Shown: positions 16,947-31,946 of the stretch, piece after piece | How the letters are laid out: each line of letters opens with the position of its first letter | Position numbering within the stretch: the first letter of the stretch is position 1 | Assembly (NCBI RefSeq): GCF_003612125.1 | Contig: NZ_RAWI01000003.1 | Span: 1-64,000 of the forward strand | Direction of reading: 5' to 3' | Origin: Corallococcus praedator | GTDB taxonomy: Bacteria; Myxococcota; Myxococcia; Myxococcales; Myxococcaceae | Length of the DNA stretch: 64,000 bases | Notes under the pieces: model-generated | What the model saw: the letters and a program-made list of their open reading frames with translations, nothing else | What the model was told of the DNA's origin: nothing | Database searches by the model: none | Position numbers and translations under genes: made by a program

Positions 16947-18179
16947 TCACTCCGCGCGCATCGCCTCCACCGGATCCAACTGCGCCGCACGCGCCGCCGG
17001 GTAGATGCCGAACAGCAGCCCCACCCCGGAGCTCATGAACAGCGACAGCGCCACCGCCCAGGTGGGCACCACCGCCGGCACGCTGATGACCCACTTGGCC
17101 AGCATCGTCAGGCCGTAGCCCAGCCCCACGCCCAGCAGGCCCCCTAGCAGCGCCAGCATCACCGCCTCGGTCGCGAACTGCGCCAGGATGCGTCTGCGCT
17201 TCGCGCCCAGCGCCTTGCGCACACCAATCTCGCGCGTCCGCTCCATCACCGACACCAGCATGATGTTGAGGATGCCGATGCCGCCCACCAGGAGGGACAG
17301 CAGGCACACGCCGAAGCTGGCGGCGCGGATGACCGTGGACAGCTCATTCACCATCCGCGTCATCGACTCGTTGGTGTGGATCTCGAAGTCGGAGGGCAGG
17401 CCCTCGTGCACGGCCCGCCTGCGCCGCATCAACACCGTCACCTCGTCCTGCGCCCGGCCCATCACCTCCGCCGAGTGGGCCTGGATCTTCACGTCCAGCG
17501 AGCGGTCCTTTCCATAGAGCGTCTGGAAGGTGCTCATCGGAATGAAGACGATGTTGTCCATGCTCATCAGGCCCAGGTAGCTGCCGCGCGCCTGCAACAG
17601 CCCCACGACCGTGAAGGGGCGGTTCTGGATGCGCACGGTGCGCCCCAGCGCGTCGCGCTTCTCCGGGAAGAGCGCCTCCGCCACGTCCACGCCCAGCACG
17701 GCCACGTAGCGCGTCTCCTTGTGGTCCATGTCGTTGAGGAAGCGCCCATCCGACACCGTCAGCGAACTCGTATCCGCCGCTTCCGGCGTGGCGCCCTTGA
17801 TCTCCACCGTGGGCCGCGTCTGCGCCGACGCTGACGCCACCTTCTGGCCCCACTGCGGAAGGCTGGCGGACGCCTGCGCCACCGACGGGCAGGACTCGCG
17901 GATGGCCTCCACATCCTCCAGCGTGACGTTCTTGCGCTTCGCGTACTGCTGCCAGTCGTAGCGCCCCAGCCCCAACGGCCACTTGTTCAACTCGAACGTG
18001 TTGGAGCCCAGCTGCGCCAGGTCTCCGTTCACCTTCAGGTGCAGGCCCTCGATGAGCGCCATCATCACGATGACGGTGGTGACCCCGATGACGATGCCCA
18101 GCAGCGTGAGCAGCGAGCGCAGCGGGTTGCCCAGGAGCGTCGAGAGCGCGAGGCGCAGGTTGTCCAGGAGCACGGGCAT
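16947..18179 (-). CDS. ABC transporter permease, MacB/FtsX type (second of pair)
   Basis: 410 residues. N-terminal helix at LLGIVIGVTTVIVMMALIEG, a periplasmic MacB_PCD-type domain (about 50-280), then three C-terminal helices of the FtsX fold (ASFGVCLLSLLVGGIGILNIMLVSVMERTREIGVRKALGAK and the final pair). The Arg-Glu-Ile-Gly-x-Arg-(K/R)-Ala-Leu-Gly motif contacts the ATPase. These permeases drive mechanotransmission for efflux of peptides, lipids or siderophores. The gene follows its paralogue by 6 bp on the same strand. No ABC ATPase gene is in the window. It converges with the WD40 gene, 7 bp between stops. Confidence 0.92.
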   Translation of the reverse strand: MPVLLDNLRLALSTLLGNPLRSLLTLLGIVIGVTTVIVMMALIEGLHLKVNGDLAQLGSNTFELNKWPLGLGRYDWQQYAKRKNVTLEDVEAIRESCPSVAQASASLPQWGQKVASASAQTRPTVEIKGATPEAADTSSLTVSDGRFLNDMDHKETRYVAVLGVDVAEALFPEKRDALGRTVRIQNRPFTVVGLLQARGSYLGLMSMDNIVFIPMSTFQTLYGKDRSLDVKIQAHSAEVMGRAQDEVTVLMRRRRAVHEGLPSDFEIHTNESMTRMVNELSTVIRAASFGVCLLSLLVGGIGILNIMLVSVMERTREIGVRKALGAKRRRILAQFATEAVMLALLGGLLGVGLGYGLTMLAKWVISVPAVVPTWAVALSLFMSSGVGLLFGIYPAARAAQLDPVEAMRAE

Positions 18180-18185
18180 GGGTGC

Positions 18186-19412
18186 CTACTCGTAACGGAG
18201 GGCTTCCACCGGATCCAGGTTCGCGGCACGCGCGGCCGGCCAGATGCCGAACAGCAGCCCCACCACGGCGGAGAAGAGGATGCTGCTCACCACCGTGAGC
18301 GGCTGGACCGCCGCGGCCAGCGGACTGAAGAGGGACACCAGCTGGGCCGCCGCCAATCCCACCGCCGTGCCCAGCGTTCCGCCCAGCGCGGACACCGCCG
18401 ACGCCTCCATGAGGAACTGCAGGATGATGGTGCGCCGATGGGCTCCCAGTGCCCGGCGGACGCCGATTTCGCGGGTCCGCTCGCGCACGGACACCAGCAT
18501 GATGTTCATGATGCCAATGCCTCCCACGAGCAGACAGATGAGGCCCACTCCCACCGCCACGCCATAGAGCGCCCCGGTGAGCTGCGCGTAGGTGTTCGCC
18601 AGCATCTCCGGACGGTTGAGCGTGAAGTCATCCGGCTGCCCGGGGGGCGTGCCCCGCACGCGGCGCAGGATGCTCACCAACTGCTGCTCCGCCTGCTGCA
18701 CATGCTCGGGCCGGTCCACCTTCATGGAGATGGACAGCGACTTCTCCTGGCCAAAGCGATCCACGAAGGTGCGGAAGGGCACGAACACCCGCAGGTCCTG
18801 GTTCGTGTCCAGCATCCGGCCCTTGGGCGACAACGTCCCCACCACCCGGAACGCCCTGCCCTCGATGCGCACCTGACGCCCCAGCGCGGGCACCTTCGGA
18901 AACAGCGCGGCCACCACCTCCGAGCCGAGCACCGCCACCGCCTGCCCCGAAGCGTCGTCCTCCGGCGTGAGGAAGCGCCCCGTCTTCACCTCCAACGCTG
19001 TCGTCTCCTGGTAGTCCTGCGTGACGCCCGCGATCTCCACCTTGGAGACCTGCTCGCCGTCCGCGGCCACGTCCGCCTGGCGTTGAACATGCGGCGAGGT
19101 ATGGCTGATGAACGTGGCCTGCAACCGCACCTGCTCCACCTGCTGCACCGTGAGCGGCTTGCGCTTGCGGTACATCCACCAGTCCCCGGTCATCACCCAG
19201 GGAAAGCGAGACGCGACCACGGTGTGCGGCCCCAGCGACGCGAGCTGACGCTCGAAGGAGCTGTTGAGGCCCTGGATGATGCCCACGATGGCCAGGAGCG
19301 TGGCCACGCCAATCCCGATGCCCAGCGTCGTGAGCCCCGTGCGCAGGCGGTTCGCCGCCAGGGAGAAGAGCGCGATGCGCGCCCCCTCATAGACATCCAC
19401 CCGCAGGCTCAT
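18186..19412 (-). CDS. ABC transporter permease, MacB/FtsX type (first of pair)
   Basis: 408 residues. Same architecture as its downstream paralogue: N-terminal helix (LTTLGIGIGVATLLAIVGIIQG), MacB_PCD-like periplasmic domain and FtsX core with VSVRERTREIGVRRALGAH. The two share the ending DPVEA(M/L)R-x-E. A pair of distinct permeases suggests a heterodimeric transporter, with its ATPase and membrane-fusion partner encoded elsewhere. Gene order and 6-bp spacing indicate one transcript reading toward 16947; the promoter probably lies in 19413-19578. Confidence 0.92.
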   Translation of the reverse strand: MSLRVDVYEGARIALFSLAANRLRTGLTTLGIGIGVATLLAIVGIIQGLNSSFERQLASLGPHTVVASRFPWVMTGDWWMYRKRKPLTVQQVEQVRLQATFISHTSPHVQRQADVAADGEQVSKVEIAGVTQDYQETTALEVKTGRFLTPEDDASGQAVAVLGSEVVAALFPKVPALGRQVRIEGRAFRVVGTLSPKGRMLDTNQDLRVFVPFRTFVDRFGQEKSLSISMKVDRPEHVQQAEQQLVSILRRVRGTPPGQPDDFTLNRPEMLANTYAQLTGALYGVAVGVGLICLLVGGIGIMNIMLVSVRERTREIGVRRALGAHRRTIILQFLMEASAVSALGGTLGTAVGLAAAQLVSLFSPLAAAVQPLTVVSSILFSAVVGLLFGIWPAARAANLDPVEALRYE

Positions 19413-19578
19413 GAGGAGACTCCCGCACGCCGAGCCGGCCGGACGCGGCGCACCGTCAGCGCCAGGGCCCTGTCACCACCTGCCCTCGGGGCTCGTCTCT
19501 TCTCGTGTTCCATGAAATCCGCGACAACGTATCAGTGACGGGGAGGTGGGACCAGCGACCGTGGCCGCGCGTGAAGCT

Positions 19579-21312
19579 TCACGGCGTGAGCTGGTAGAGC
19601 CGGTACTCGTCATCGGAGTACAGCAGGGTGAACTCGGGGTGCGCCGGGTCCGTCGCCTCGAACACCGCGTGCGTGGCGCCGTAGCGGGAGCCCAGCCCCC
19701 GCAGGCGCGCGGCGTCCGAGTTCTGGTAGCCCTGCTTGAGCACCGCGCGCATCGCGTTCACGCGCTCCTCCCAGGTCTTGCCTCCGTTGTCGCGCGTGGC
19801 GAGCACGTCGAAGGGCTGGCACCCGCAGAGCGCTTCCATGCGCTGCTTCCAGTCCAGCATGAAGGCCAGGCTGAAGGAGCCCTCCGCCCCGTCCTTGTAC
19901 GTGGTGAACGTGGCGCGCTTCGCCCCGAAGCGGAACGCCAGGTCCCACTCGTGGAAGAAGGGGGGAAGCACCACCAGCGCGTCCTTCGGCAGGTGCTGCT
20001 CCGACCACGCCATCATCCGCCAGCCCTTGTACATGTCCAGGCGGGGCAGGAAGTTGGGCGGCACCTTGAAGTAGTAGATCCGGATCGCGAGGATGAGCGG
20101 CGCGGCGATGACTCCCAGCGCCACGGGCCAGCGCAGCCCCATGGGACGGGGAGGCGTCCGCGCGGCGGGCCGCAGCAGGAAGACCGCCAGCATCGCCGGG
20201 AAGGACACCTCCAACTGGACGGTGGAGAAGCCCAGGTACAAGAGCGCCGCCGCCACTCCGGGGAGCTTGCGCTCGCCGGGCGCGGGCCATGTCTCCAGGA
20301 GCCACGCCGCGCCACAGACGGCCGCGAGGTAGGGCACGAAGCGCAGGACCTCCAGCAGGTGCAGGTGCAGCGCCGTGGGCAGGTGCAGCACCTCCGTGCC
20401 CAGCACGCCCAGGACACAGGTGAAGGCCACGCCGCACAGGTACGCCTCCACCGGGCGGCTGCGGTGCGCGCGCAGGGACAGGCCCAGCACGACCAGGGGC
20501 ACCAGCAGCTGCAACCACACGACGGCGGTCCAGTCGCGCGGATAGTGGTGCCAGCTCACCAGCACGCGCGTCAGCAGCACCCATTCGTCGGGCGGCGGGA
20601 AAGGCACCCCGGCGGCGGCCCCCTGACGCAGCATGGGCACCAGCAGCGGTGAGGCCGCGAGCATGCACAGCAGCGGGCCGGTGACGATCGCCAGGCGCTT
20701 CTCGCGGTCGAAGAGCGCGGCGAACCACAACAGGATGGCCGCATGGATGGCCGTGGTGGGGTGGATGAGGAACACCAGCCCCGTGAGCACGAAGGCGGCG
20801 CCATAGCGGCGCTTCACCCCCAGCACCAGCGCGAACAGCAGCGGCCCCAGCGACACGGTGCGGTTGAGCACCAGCTCGTCCAGCATGGGGATGCCCGCGT
20901 AGCTGCGCGGAATCAACACCGACAGCATCGCGACCGTCGCCACCCACTCCGAATACCGGCCCGGATAGAGAGCGCGCGCCAGGGCAGAGGTGCCCGCCAG
21001 CATCAGCGCGACGGACGCGATGTGGACGACGGCGTACAGCACCTCCACCGGAACGTGGCGCACCAGCGGCACCTGCAGCGTCCAGAAGAAGCTCGGGTGG
21101 TTGGCCGCCGCCTCGATGAGCGGATCCCCCTTGAGCAACGACGGATCCAACTCCCGCAGCAGGAAGCCCAGGTGGATGGCGTGGTCGACGATGCCGAAGG
21201 AGTAGCCGTTGATGACGAACCAGGTGCAGGTGAAGAGCGCCAGCACCGCCAGCCGGAACCCCCAGCTCACCCGTTCCTGAAACACTTCTGGCCGAGGGAC
21301 TTCCGCTGACAT
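19579..21312 (-). CDS. Polytopic membrane protein, possible GT-C-type enzyme
   Basis: 577 residues from the ATG at 21312, which opens an amphipathic leader and a first helix (FRLAVLALFTCTWFVINGYSF). Ten or more hydrophobic segments follow. After helix 1 comes an acidic loop (VDHAIHLGFLLRELDPSLL), similar in position to the donor-binding loop of GT-C transferases, and the C-terminal about 130 residues are soluble (LPPFFHEWDLAFRFGAKR, ATHAVFEATDPAHPEF). No recognised family by eye; a GT-C glycosyltransferase or related lipid-linked enzyme is a reasonable guess. It is divergent from the MFS gene by 189 bp. Confidence 0.6.
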   Translation of the reverse strand: MSAEVPRPEVFQERVSWGFRLAVLALFTCTWFVINGYSFGIVDHAIHLGFLLRELDPSLLKGDPLIEAAANHPSFFWTLQVPLVRHVPVEVLYAVVHIASVALMLAGTSALARALYPGRYSEWVATVAMLSVLIPRSYAGIPMLDELVLNRTVSLGPLLFALVLGVKRRYGAAFVLTGLVFLIHPTTAIHAAILLWFAALFDREKRLAIVTGPLLCMLAASPLLVPMLRQGAAAGVPFPPPDEWVLLTRVLVSWHHYPRDWTAVVWLQLLVPLVVLGLSLRAHRSRPVEAYLCGVAFTCVLGVLGTEVLHLPTALHLHLLEVLRFVPYLAAVCGAAWLLETWPAPGERKLPGVAAALLYLGFSTVQLEVSFPAMLAVFLLRPAARTPPRPMGLRWPVALGVIAAPLILAIRIYYFKVPPNFLPRLDMYKGWRMMAWSEQHLPKDALVVLPPFFHEWDLAFRFGAKRATFTTYKDGAEGSFSLAFMLDWKQRMEALCGCQPFDVLATRDNGGKTWEERVNAMRAVLKQGYQNSDAARLRGLGSRYGATHAVFEATDPAHPEFTLLYSDDEYRLYQLTP

Positions 21313-21501
21313 GACTTGCGTTGCTCTCCGGCAGCCAGGCACGTGCCCCGAACCGCTCCATCTCTCTACCGCAAGTTCGCGGGTATCGGGGAGTATCTGG
21401 GGCTTCCGGGCCTTCCTTTTTTGTGAGATGCAGGGAGGGCTTGTGCGTGTGACACGCGGCGAGGCATTCGTCGCGGAGCGCCGCCCTCCTGGAAGACTCG
21501 C

Positions 21502-22878
21502 ATGACCGAGCCCGTCGGCCACTCCCGCCGTTTCCTGTTGCTCTGGGTCGCCCAGACGGTGTCGCTCGTCGGCTCGCACCTCACGGCGTTCGGCCTGGGC
21601 GTCTGGGTGTATCAGAGCACCCAGTCGACAATGATGTATTCACTGGTGGCCCTGGCCAACCTGGCCCCGCGGGTGCTCTTCGCGCCGCTGATGGGCGGGT
21701 TCGTGGACCGCCGCGACCTGCGCTCCGTGTTGATCGCCGGCCATGTCGGCGCCGGGGTCTGCTCGGTGGCCATCGCCCTGCTCTTCTTCACCGGGCGGCT
21801 GGAGGTCGCGGCCATCATCGGCCTGTTGACGCTGGCGGCCGTCTTCAACGCCATCCACCTGCCTGCCTTCAGCAAGGCCACGGCCCTGCTGGTGCCGCCC
21901 GAAGGCCTGGGCAAGGCCAACGGGCTCACGCAGCTGGGGGTCGCCCTGGGGTATCTGGTGGCGCCGCTGATGGCGGGCATGCTGATGCCCCACATCGGGG
22001 TGCTGGGCATCCTGCTCATCGACCTGACGACCTTCGTGTTCGCCGTCGCCGTGCTGGGCGGCCTGCGGCTCATCCCCTTCGACACCTCCGTGGGAACCCA
22101 GGGCCATGCGTCCGACCCGCTCCTGTTCCTGCGGGACGCGGCCGAGGGCTGGCGCTACATCCGCGCGCGCCGGGGGCTGCTGGTCCTGCTGCTGCTCATC
22201 ACCGCGATGAGCTTCAACCTGGGGATGATCCAGCTGCTCATCACCCCGCTGATGCTGTCCTTCGCCAGCGTGCCGGTGCTGTCCCTGGTCCTCTTCACCG
22301 GAGGCATGGGCATGGTGGTGGGCAGCGTCGCCATGATGTCGTGGGGTGGCCCCCGCCGTCGCGCCCAGGGCGTGCTCGGGTTCCTGCTGCTCCAGGGGGT
22401 GTTCCTGCTCGTCGGCTCGCTGCGGCCCCTGGCGCCGCTGGTGGCGGCCGGGGCCTTCGGGGTGCTGCTCACCGTCCCGCTCATCACCGCGTGCGACCAG
22501 TCCATCTGGCAGCGGCTCATCCCCACGGAGATCCACGGGCGCGTGATGGCCGTGCACTCGGCGGTGTCCGGGGCGTCGGTGCCGGTGGCCTACCTGCTGG
22601 CGGGTCCGCTGGCGGATCGCGTCTTCGAGCCCTGGATGATGCCGGGAGGCCTCTTGGCCGGAAGCGTCGGTCCCCTGATTGGCGTGGGTCAGGGCCGGGG
22701 TATCGGGCTCATCTTCGCGGTGCTGGGCTTCGCCACGTTCCTGTTCGTCGCGCTCGCGGCCCTCTCCTCCAGCCTGCGCCGCGTCGAGGATGCGCCCGCG
22801 GTGCCCGTCGCCTCCGCGCCGCCCGCGGAGGACAACCCGCCAGCTCTGGCCAAGGCCGCGGGCTCGGAGCGCTCCTGA
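21502..22878 (+). CDS. MFS transporter
   Basis: 458 residues, 10-12 hydrophobic helices. The opening FLLLWVAQTVSLVGSHLTAFGLGVWVY and the loop FAPLMGGFVDRRDLRSVLIAG are typical of the MFS_3/drug-efflux-like subgroup that sits in many secondary-metabolite and macrolide-efflux loci (MefA-like). The C-terminal tail is Pro/Ala-rich and cytoplasmic. Substrate unknown. Export of a small molecule, possibly the product of the nearby NRPS/PKS, is a guess based only on distance (2.6 kb). Confidence 0.88.
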   Translation: MTEPVGHSRRFLLLWVAQTVSLVGSHLTAFGLGVWVYQSTQSTMMYSLVALANLAPRVLFAPLMGGFVDRRDLRSVLIAGHVGAGVCSVAIALLFFTGRLEVAAIIGLLTLAAVFNAIHLPAFSKATALLVPPEGLGKANGLTQLGVALGYLVAPLMAGMLMPHIGVLGILLIDLTTFVFAVAVLGGLRLIPFDTSVGTQGHASDPLLFLRDAAEGWRYIRARRGLLVLLLLITAMSFNLGMIQLLITPLMLSFASVPVLSLVLFTGGMGMVVGSVAMMSWGGPRRRAQGVLGFLLLQGVFLLVGSLRPLAPLVAAGAFGVLLTVPLITACDQSIWQRLIPTEIHGRVMAVHSAVSGASVPVAYLLAGPLADRVFEPWMMPGGLLAGSVGPLIGVGQGRGIGLIFAVLGFATFLFVALAALSSSLRRVEDAPAVPVASAPPAEDNPPALAKAAGSERS

Positions 22879-22894
22879 CCGGAGGCCGCCGCGC

Positions 22895-23848
22895 CTACCC
22901 GCGCGAGGCCTGCTTCGGCTGGGAGACCGGCGAGAGGGGACGCACCTCGTCCCGCATCGGGAGCGACACCGTCCGGCCCTGCGCTTCCGCGGGAAGGGCC
23001 ACGTCCGGCAGGCGGTCCAGGCGCTGCCGCAGCCGCGCCAGACCCCAGAGCATGCGCAGGGCGTCCATGCCGGGGACGATCTTCGAGCCTTCAACGTCCG
23101 CCCAGTCGATGGGGACCTCCAGCGCCCGGGCCTGACGCCGCTTCATCAACGCCAGCAATTCCACATCCAGCAGCCAGCGCTCTTCCTTCAACACCGGCAG
23201 CAGCGGCTTGAGCAGCGAGGCGCGGAAGAACTTCACCCCGCATTGGGTGTCATAGAAACGCAGCTGGAATTGTAAATCTGTGAAGGTCGCGAAGAGCCGG
23301 CCCTGGAGGTGACGGAAGAGATTGCGGCTCACCTGCCGCCCCGCCATGAGGATGCGAGACCCGGCCAACACATCCACGTCCGGGGACGCCGCCGCCAGGG
23401 CCGCCAGCCGGAAGAAGTCCGCCGCGCCCACCGAGCCATCCGCGTCCAGGAATGCCAGCCACGCCGCCTCGGGTGAGACACTCCGCCAGCCGCGCCGGAT
23501 GGCGGACCCCTTGCCACCGTTGCGCTCGGCGGCCACGTAGGAGACGCGGTGGGGGGAGCCTGCCCGTGCCAGCATCGTCTGGGCGGCCGTCACACAGGCG
23601 CGCATCCGCTGCGCGTGTTCCGGGGTGCTGCCATCGTCGGAGACGATGATCTCCACCACGGGGAAGGGCTGTCCGATGCCCGCCTGGACCAGCTCCCCCA
23701 CGTAGGGAGGAAGCCGCTCGCCTTCATTATATGCAGGGATGATGACGCTGACGGTGACCGGGCTCACGTCATCAGCATACACACCTTTTAGACTGATTTC
23801 TCCTGTTTTATTAAATAAACCGGTTGAGACAGGAGTCTGCATATTCAT
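22895..23848 (-). CDS. ALG5-like glycosyltransferase family 2 (polyprenyl-phosphate glucosyltransferase-like)
   Basis: 317 residues. GT2 core: VSVIIPAYNEGERLPP, VSDDGS, RNGGKGSAIRRG, catalytic DADGS. The second half carries features specific to dolichyl-phosphate glucosyltransferases (ALG5 type): DTQCGVKFFRAS, EERWLLDVELL and VEGSKIVPG. It would load glucose (or another sugar) on a polyprenyl phosphate at the cytosolic face. No C-terminal membrane helices are seen. The first about 27 residues lie in unusually AT-rich DNA without a good ribosome site, so the real start may be a GTG at 23767. It is divergent from an ALG10-like gene. Confidence 0.85.
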   Translation of the reverse strand: MNMQTPVSTGLFNKTGEISLKGVYADDVSPVTVSVIIPAYNEGERLPPYVGELVQAGIGQPFPVVEIIVSDDGSTPEHAQRMRACVTAAQTMLARAGSPHRVSYVAAERNGGKGSAIRRGWRSVSPEAAWLAFLDADGSVGAADFFRLAALAAASPDVDVLAGSRILMAGRQVSRNLFRHLQGRLFATFTDLQFQLRFYDTQCGVKFFRASLLKPLLPVLKEERWLLDVELLALMKRRQARALEVPIDWADVEGSKIVPGMDALRMLWGLARLRQRLDRLPDVALPAEAQGRTVSLPMRDEVRPLSPVSQPKQASRG

Positions 23849-23902
23849 GGGAGGTGGCGGAAGACGCCGATAGCAAGTCTCTCTGAATGTCCCGTATTAT
23901 CG

Positions 23903-25237
23903 ATGTCCATGATGGACACCGAACGGGCCCCCGCTGGCGCCCTCCCGCATTCACCGGAGGCCGCGTCGCCGCCTCTTGTTACCTCCTGGATTGGCTCGCG
24001 CGCCGAAACCCTGGGCGCCGCCGCGATCATCATCCTCACGTGCCTGTGGGCCTTCCTGCGCCTGCGCAACGGCGAAGTGGCCGCGGACGAAGGGGTGCAT
24101 GGCCTGCAGATCGTGACCCTGGCGGGTGGCAAGCTGGAGATCGCCAAGGGCCTGACGATGTTTCCCGGGTATCACGTCGTGCTGGTGCTGCTGGCCGGGC
24201 TGACGGGGGCGCGCACGTCCACGGGCATCCGGACGCTGAGCATCCTGGTGAGCCTGCCCGTCATCCCCATCTTCTACCTGCTGATGCGACAGGTGAACCC
24301 CCGCTTCTCCGCGGTGGCGACGCTCCAGCTGGCCTTCCTGCCCATCCTGTTCCCGTTCTTCTTCCTGCTCTACACGGACGCGTTCTCCCTGCTGCTGGTG
24401 CTGGTGTCGGTGCTGCTGGTGTTGCGCCAGCGCCGCAAGGCCGCGGCCGCCGTCGCCATCTTCTCCGTGCTCGTCCGGCAGACGAACATCATCTGTCTGG
24501 CGTTCGTGCTGGGGCTGGCCTACCTGGAGGATCACGGGCTCACGCTGTCCCGGCAGCAGCTGGTGTCGTTCCTGCGCCGGCACCTGCTCTTCGTCGTCGG
24601 ACTGGTGGGGTTCGCCGCCTTCGTGGTGTTCAACGGCGGGGTGGCCGTGGGGGACCGTTCCGCGCACCCGCTCAAGTTCACCCTGGGCAACGTGTACCTG
24701 TTCCTCTTCCTCTACTTCTTCCTGTCGCTGCCCACGAACCTGGCGGCCCTGCCCGCCGCCCTTTCGGGCCTGAAGGACAAGCGCGTCCTGGCCTTCGCGG
24801 TGCTGCTGTACGGGGTGTTCATGTACACATTCGTGAATACCCACCCCTACAACCAGCTCAGCGTGGAGGCCTTCCGCTTCTCCGACGACGCGAAGTTCGT
24901 GGGACAGGCGCCCTTCCTGCGCAATCAGTTGCTGCACATCGCGACCCAGGGGGCCCTTCCCAAGACGCTGTTCTTCATCCCGGTGCTGCTCTCCAGCCTG
25001 CTGCTGCTGAAGCTGAAGCTGGTGCAGCCGCGCTTCCTGCTCATCTACCCGCTGACGCTCCTGCTGCTCACGCCGTCCTGGCTCATCGAGCAGCGCTACT
25101 GCCTGGTCCCCCTGGCGCTGTTGCTGATGGCCCGCGAGCGCACCTCCCCGAAGCTCGAATACGCCACCGCCGCGCTGGCCTTCGTGGGCGCCGTGTTCTT
25201 CGCCTACGGAATCGACCAGTACCTGTTCTTCCTCTGA
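23903..25237 (+). CDS. ALG10/DIE2-like membrane glycosyltransferase
   Basis: 444 residues with about ten helices. It resembles eukaryotic ALG10 (dolichyl-phosphate-glucose-dependent glucosyltransferase) in several ordered motifs: ADEGVHGLQ in the first large loop where ALG10 has MDE-x-x-H-x-x-Q, FPGYHVVL for LPGLY, FFFLLYTDAFSLLLVL for the FFNFLYYTE region, and VRQTNIICLAF for FRQTNIIW. A later THPYNQ fits the HPY segment. GT-C enzymes of this type transfer a sugar from lipid-phosphate donors; the neighbouring ALG5-like enzyme could make the donor. Acceptor unknown; the adjacent biosynthetic cluster is one possibility. Confidence 0.72.
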   Translation: MSMMDTERAPAGALPHSPEAASPPLVTSWIGSRAETLGAAAIIILTCLWAFLRLRNGEVAADEGVHGLQIVTLAGGKLEIAKGLTMFPGYHVVLVLLAGLTGARTSTGIRTLSILVSLPVIPIFYLLMRQVNPRFSAVATLQLAFLPILFPFFFLLYTDAFSLLLVLVSVLLVLRQRRKAAAAVAIFSVLVRQTNIICLAFVLGLAYLEDHGLTLSRQQLVSFLRRHLLFVVGLVGFAAFVVFNGGVAVGDRSAHPLKFTLGNVYLFLFLYFFLSLPTNLAALPAALSGLKDKRVLAFAVLLYGVFMYTFVNTHPYNQLSVEAFRFSDDAKFVGQAPFLRNQLLHIATQGALPKTLFFIPVLLSSLLLLKLKLVQPRFLLIYPLTLLLLTPSWLIEQRYCLVPLALLLMARERTSPKLEYATAALAFVGAVFFAYGIDQYLFFL

Positions 25238-25312
25238 GAACAGGGCCCACGGGCCTTCACGTCACATCGGGGTGAAACGGCGAAACCCACTGAGACGTTT
25301 TTCCGGTGAGTA

Positions 25313-25342
25313 TTGACAGTCCAGTGAGACCCGGTTTATCAG
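25313..25342 (+). promoter_or_regulatory. Candidate sigma70 promoter for the NRPS/PKS operon
   Basis: Consensus TTGACA at 25313-25318, an 18-bp spacer, then TATCAG at 25337-25342 (4 of 6 to TATAAT). It sits 147 bp before the chosen NRPS start in an unusually AT-rich stretch. Confidence 0.5.
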
Positions 25343-25360
25343 AATGACTTGGTGTGCCAT

Positions 25361-25387
25361 CACCGGGAAGGGTGCTTCTTCCCGGTG
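25361..25387 (+). promoter_or_regulatory. Leader hairpin upstream of the NRPS gene
   Basis: A perfect 10-bp stem (CACCGGGAAG at 25361-25370 with CTTCCCGGTG at 25378-25387) and a 7-nt loop. No T-tract follows, so it is not a standard terminator. It lies in the predicted 5' leader and may affect mRNA stability or readthrough. Confidence 0.4.
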
Positions 25388-25489
25388 CTGCGACGACATC
25401 CTCACGCCCCTCCGACAGGCATTTACCCCGTCACCTGGGAGCGGCTCCTGTCGCCGACTCTTGGGGATTCGACCCTTCGTCCCGCCGTG

Positions 25490-31939
<6,450 letters not shown>

Positions 31940-31946
31940 GCGGCCC

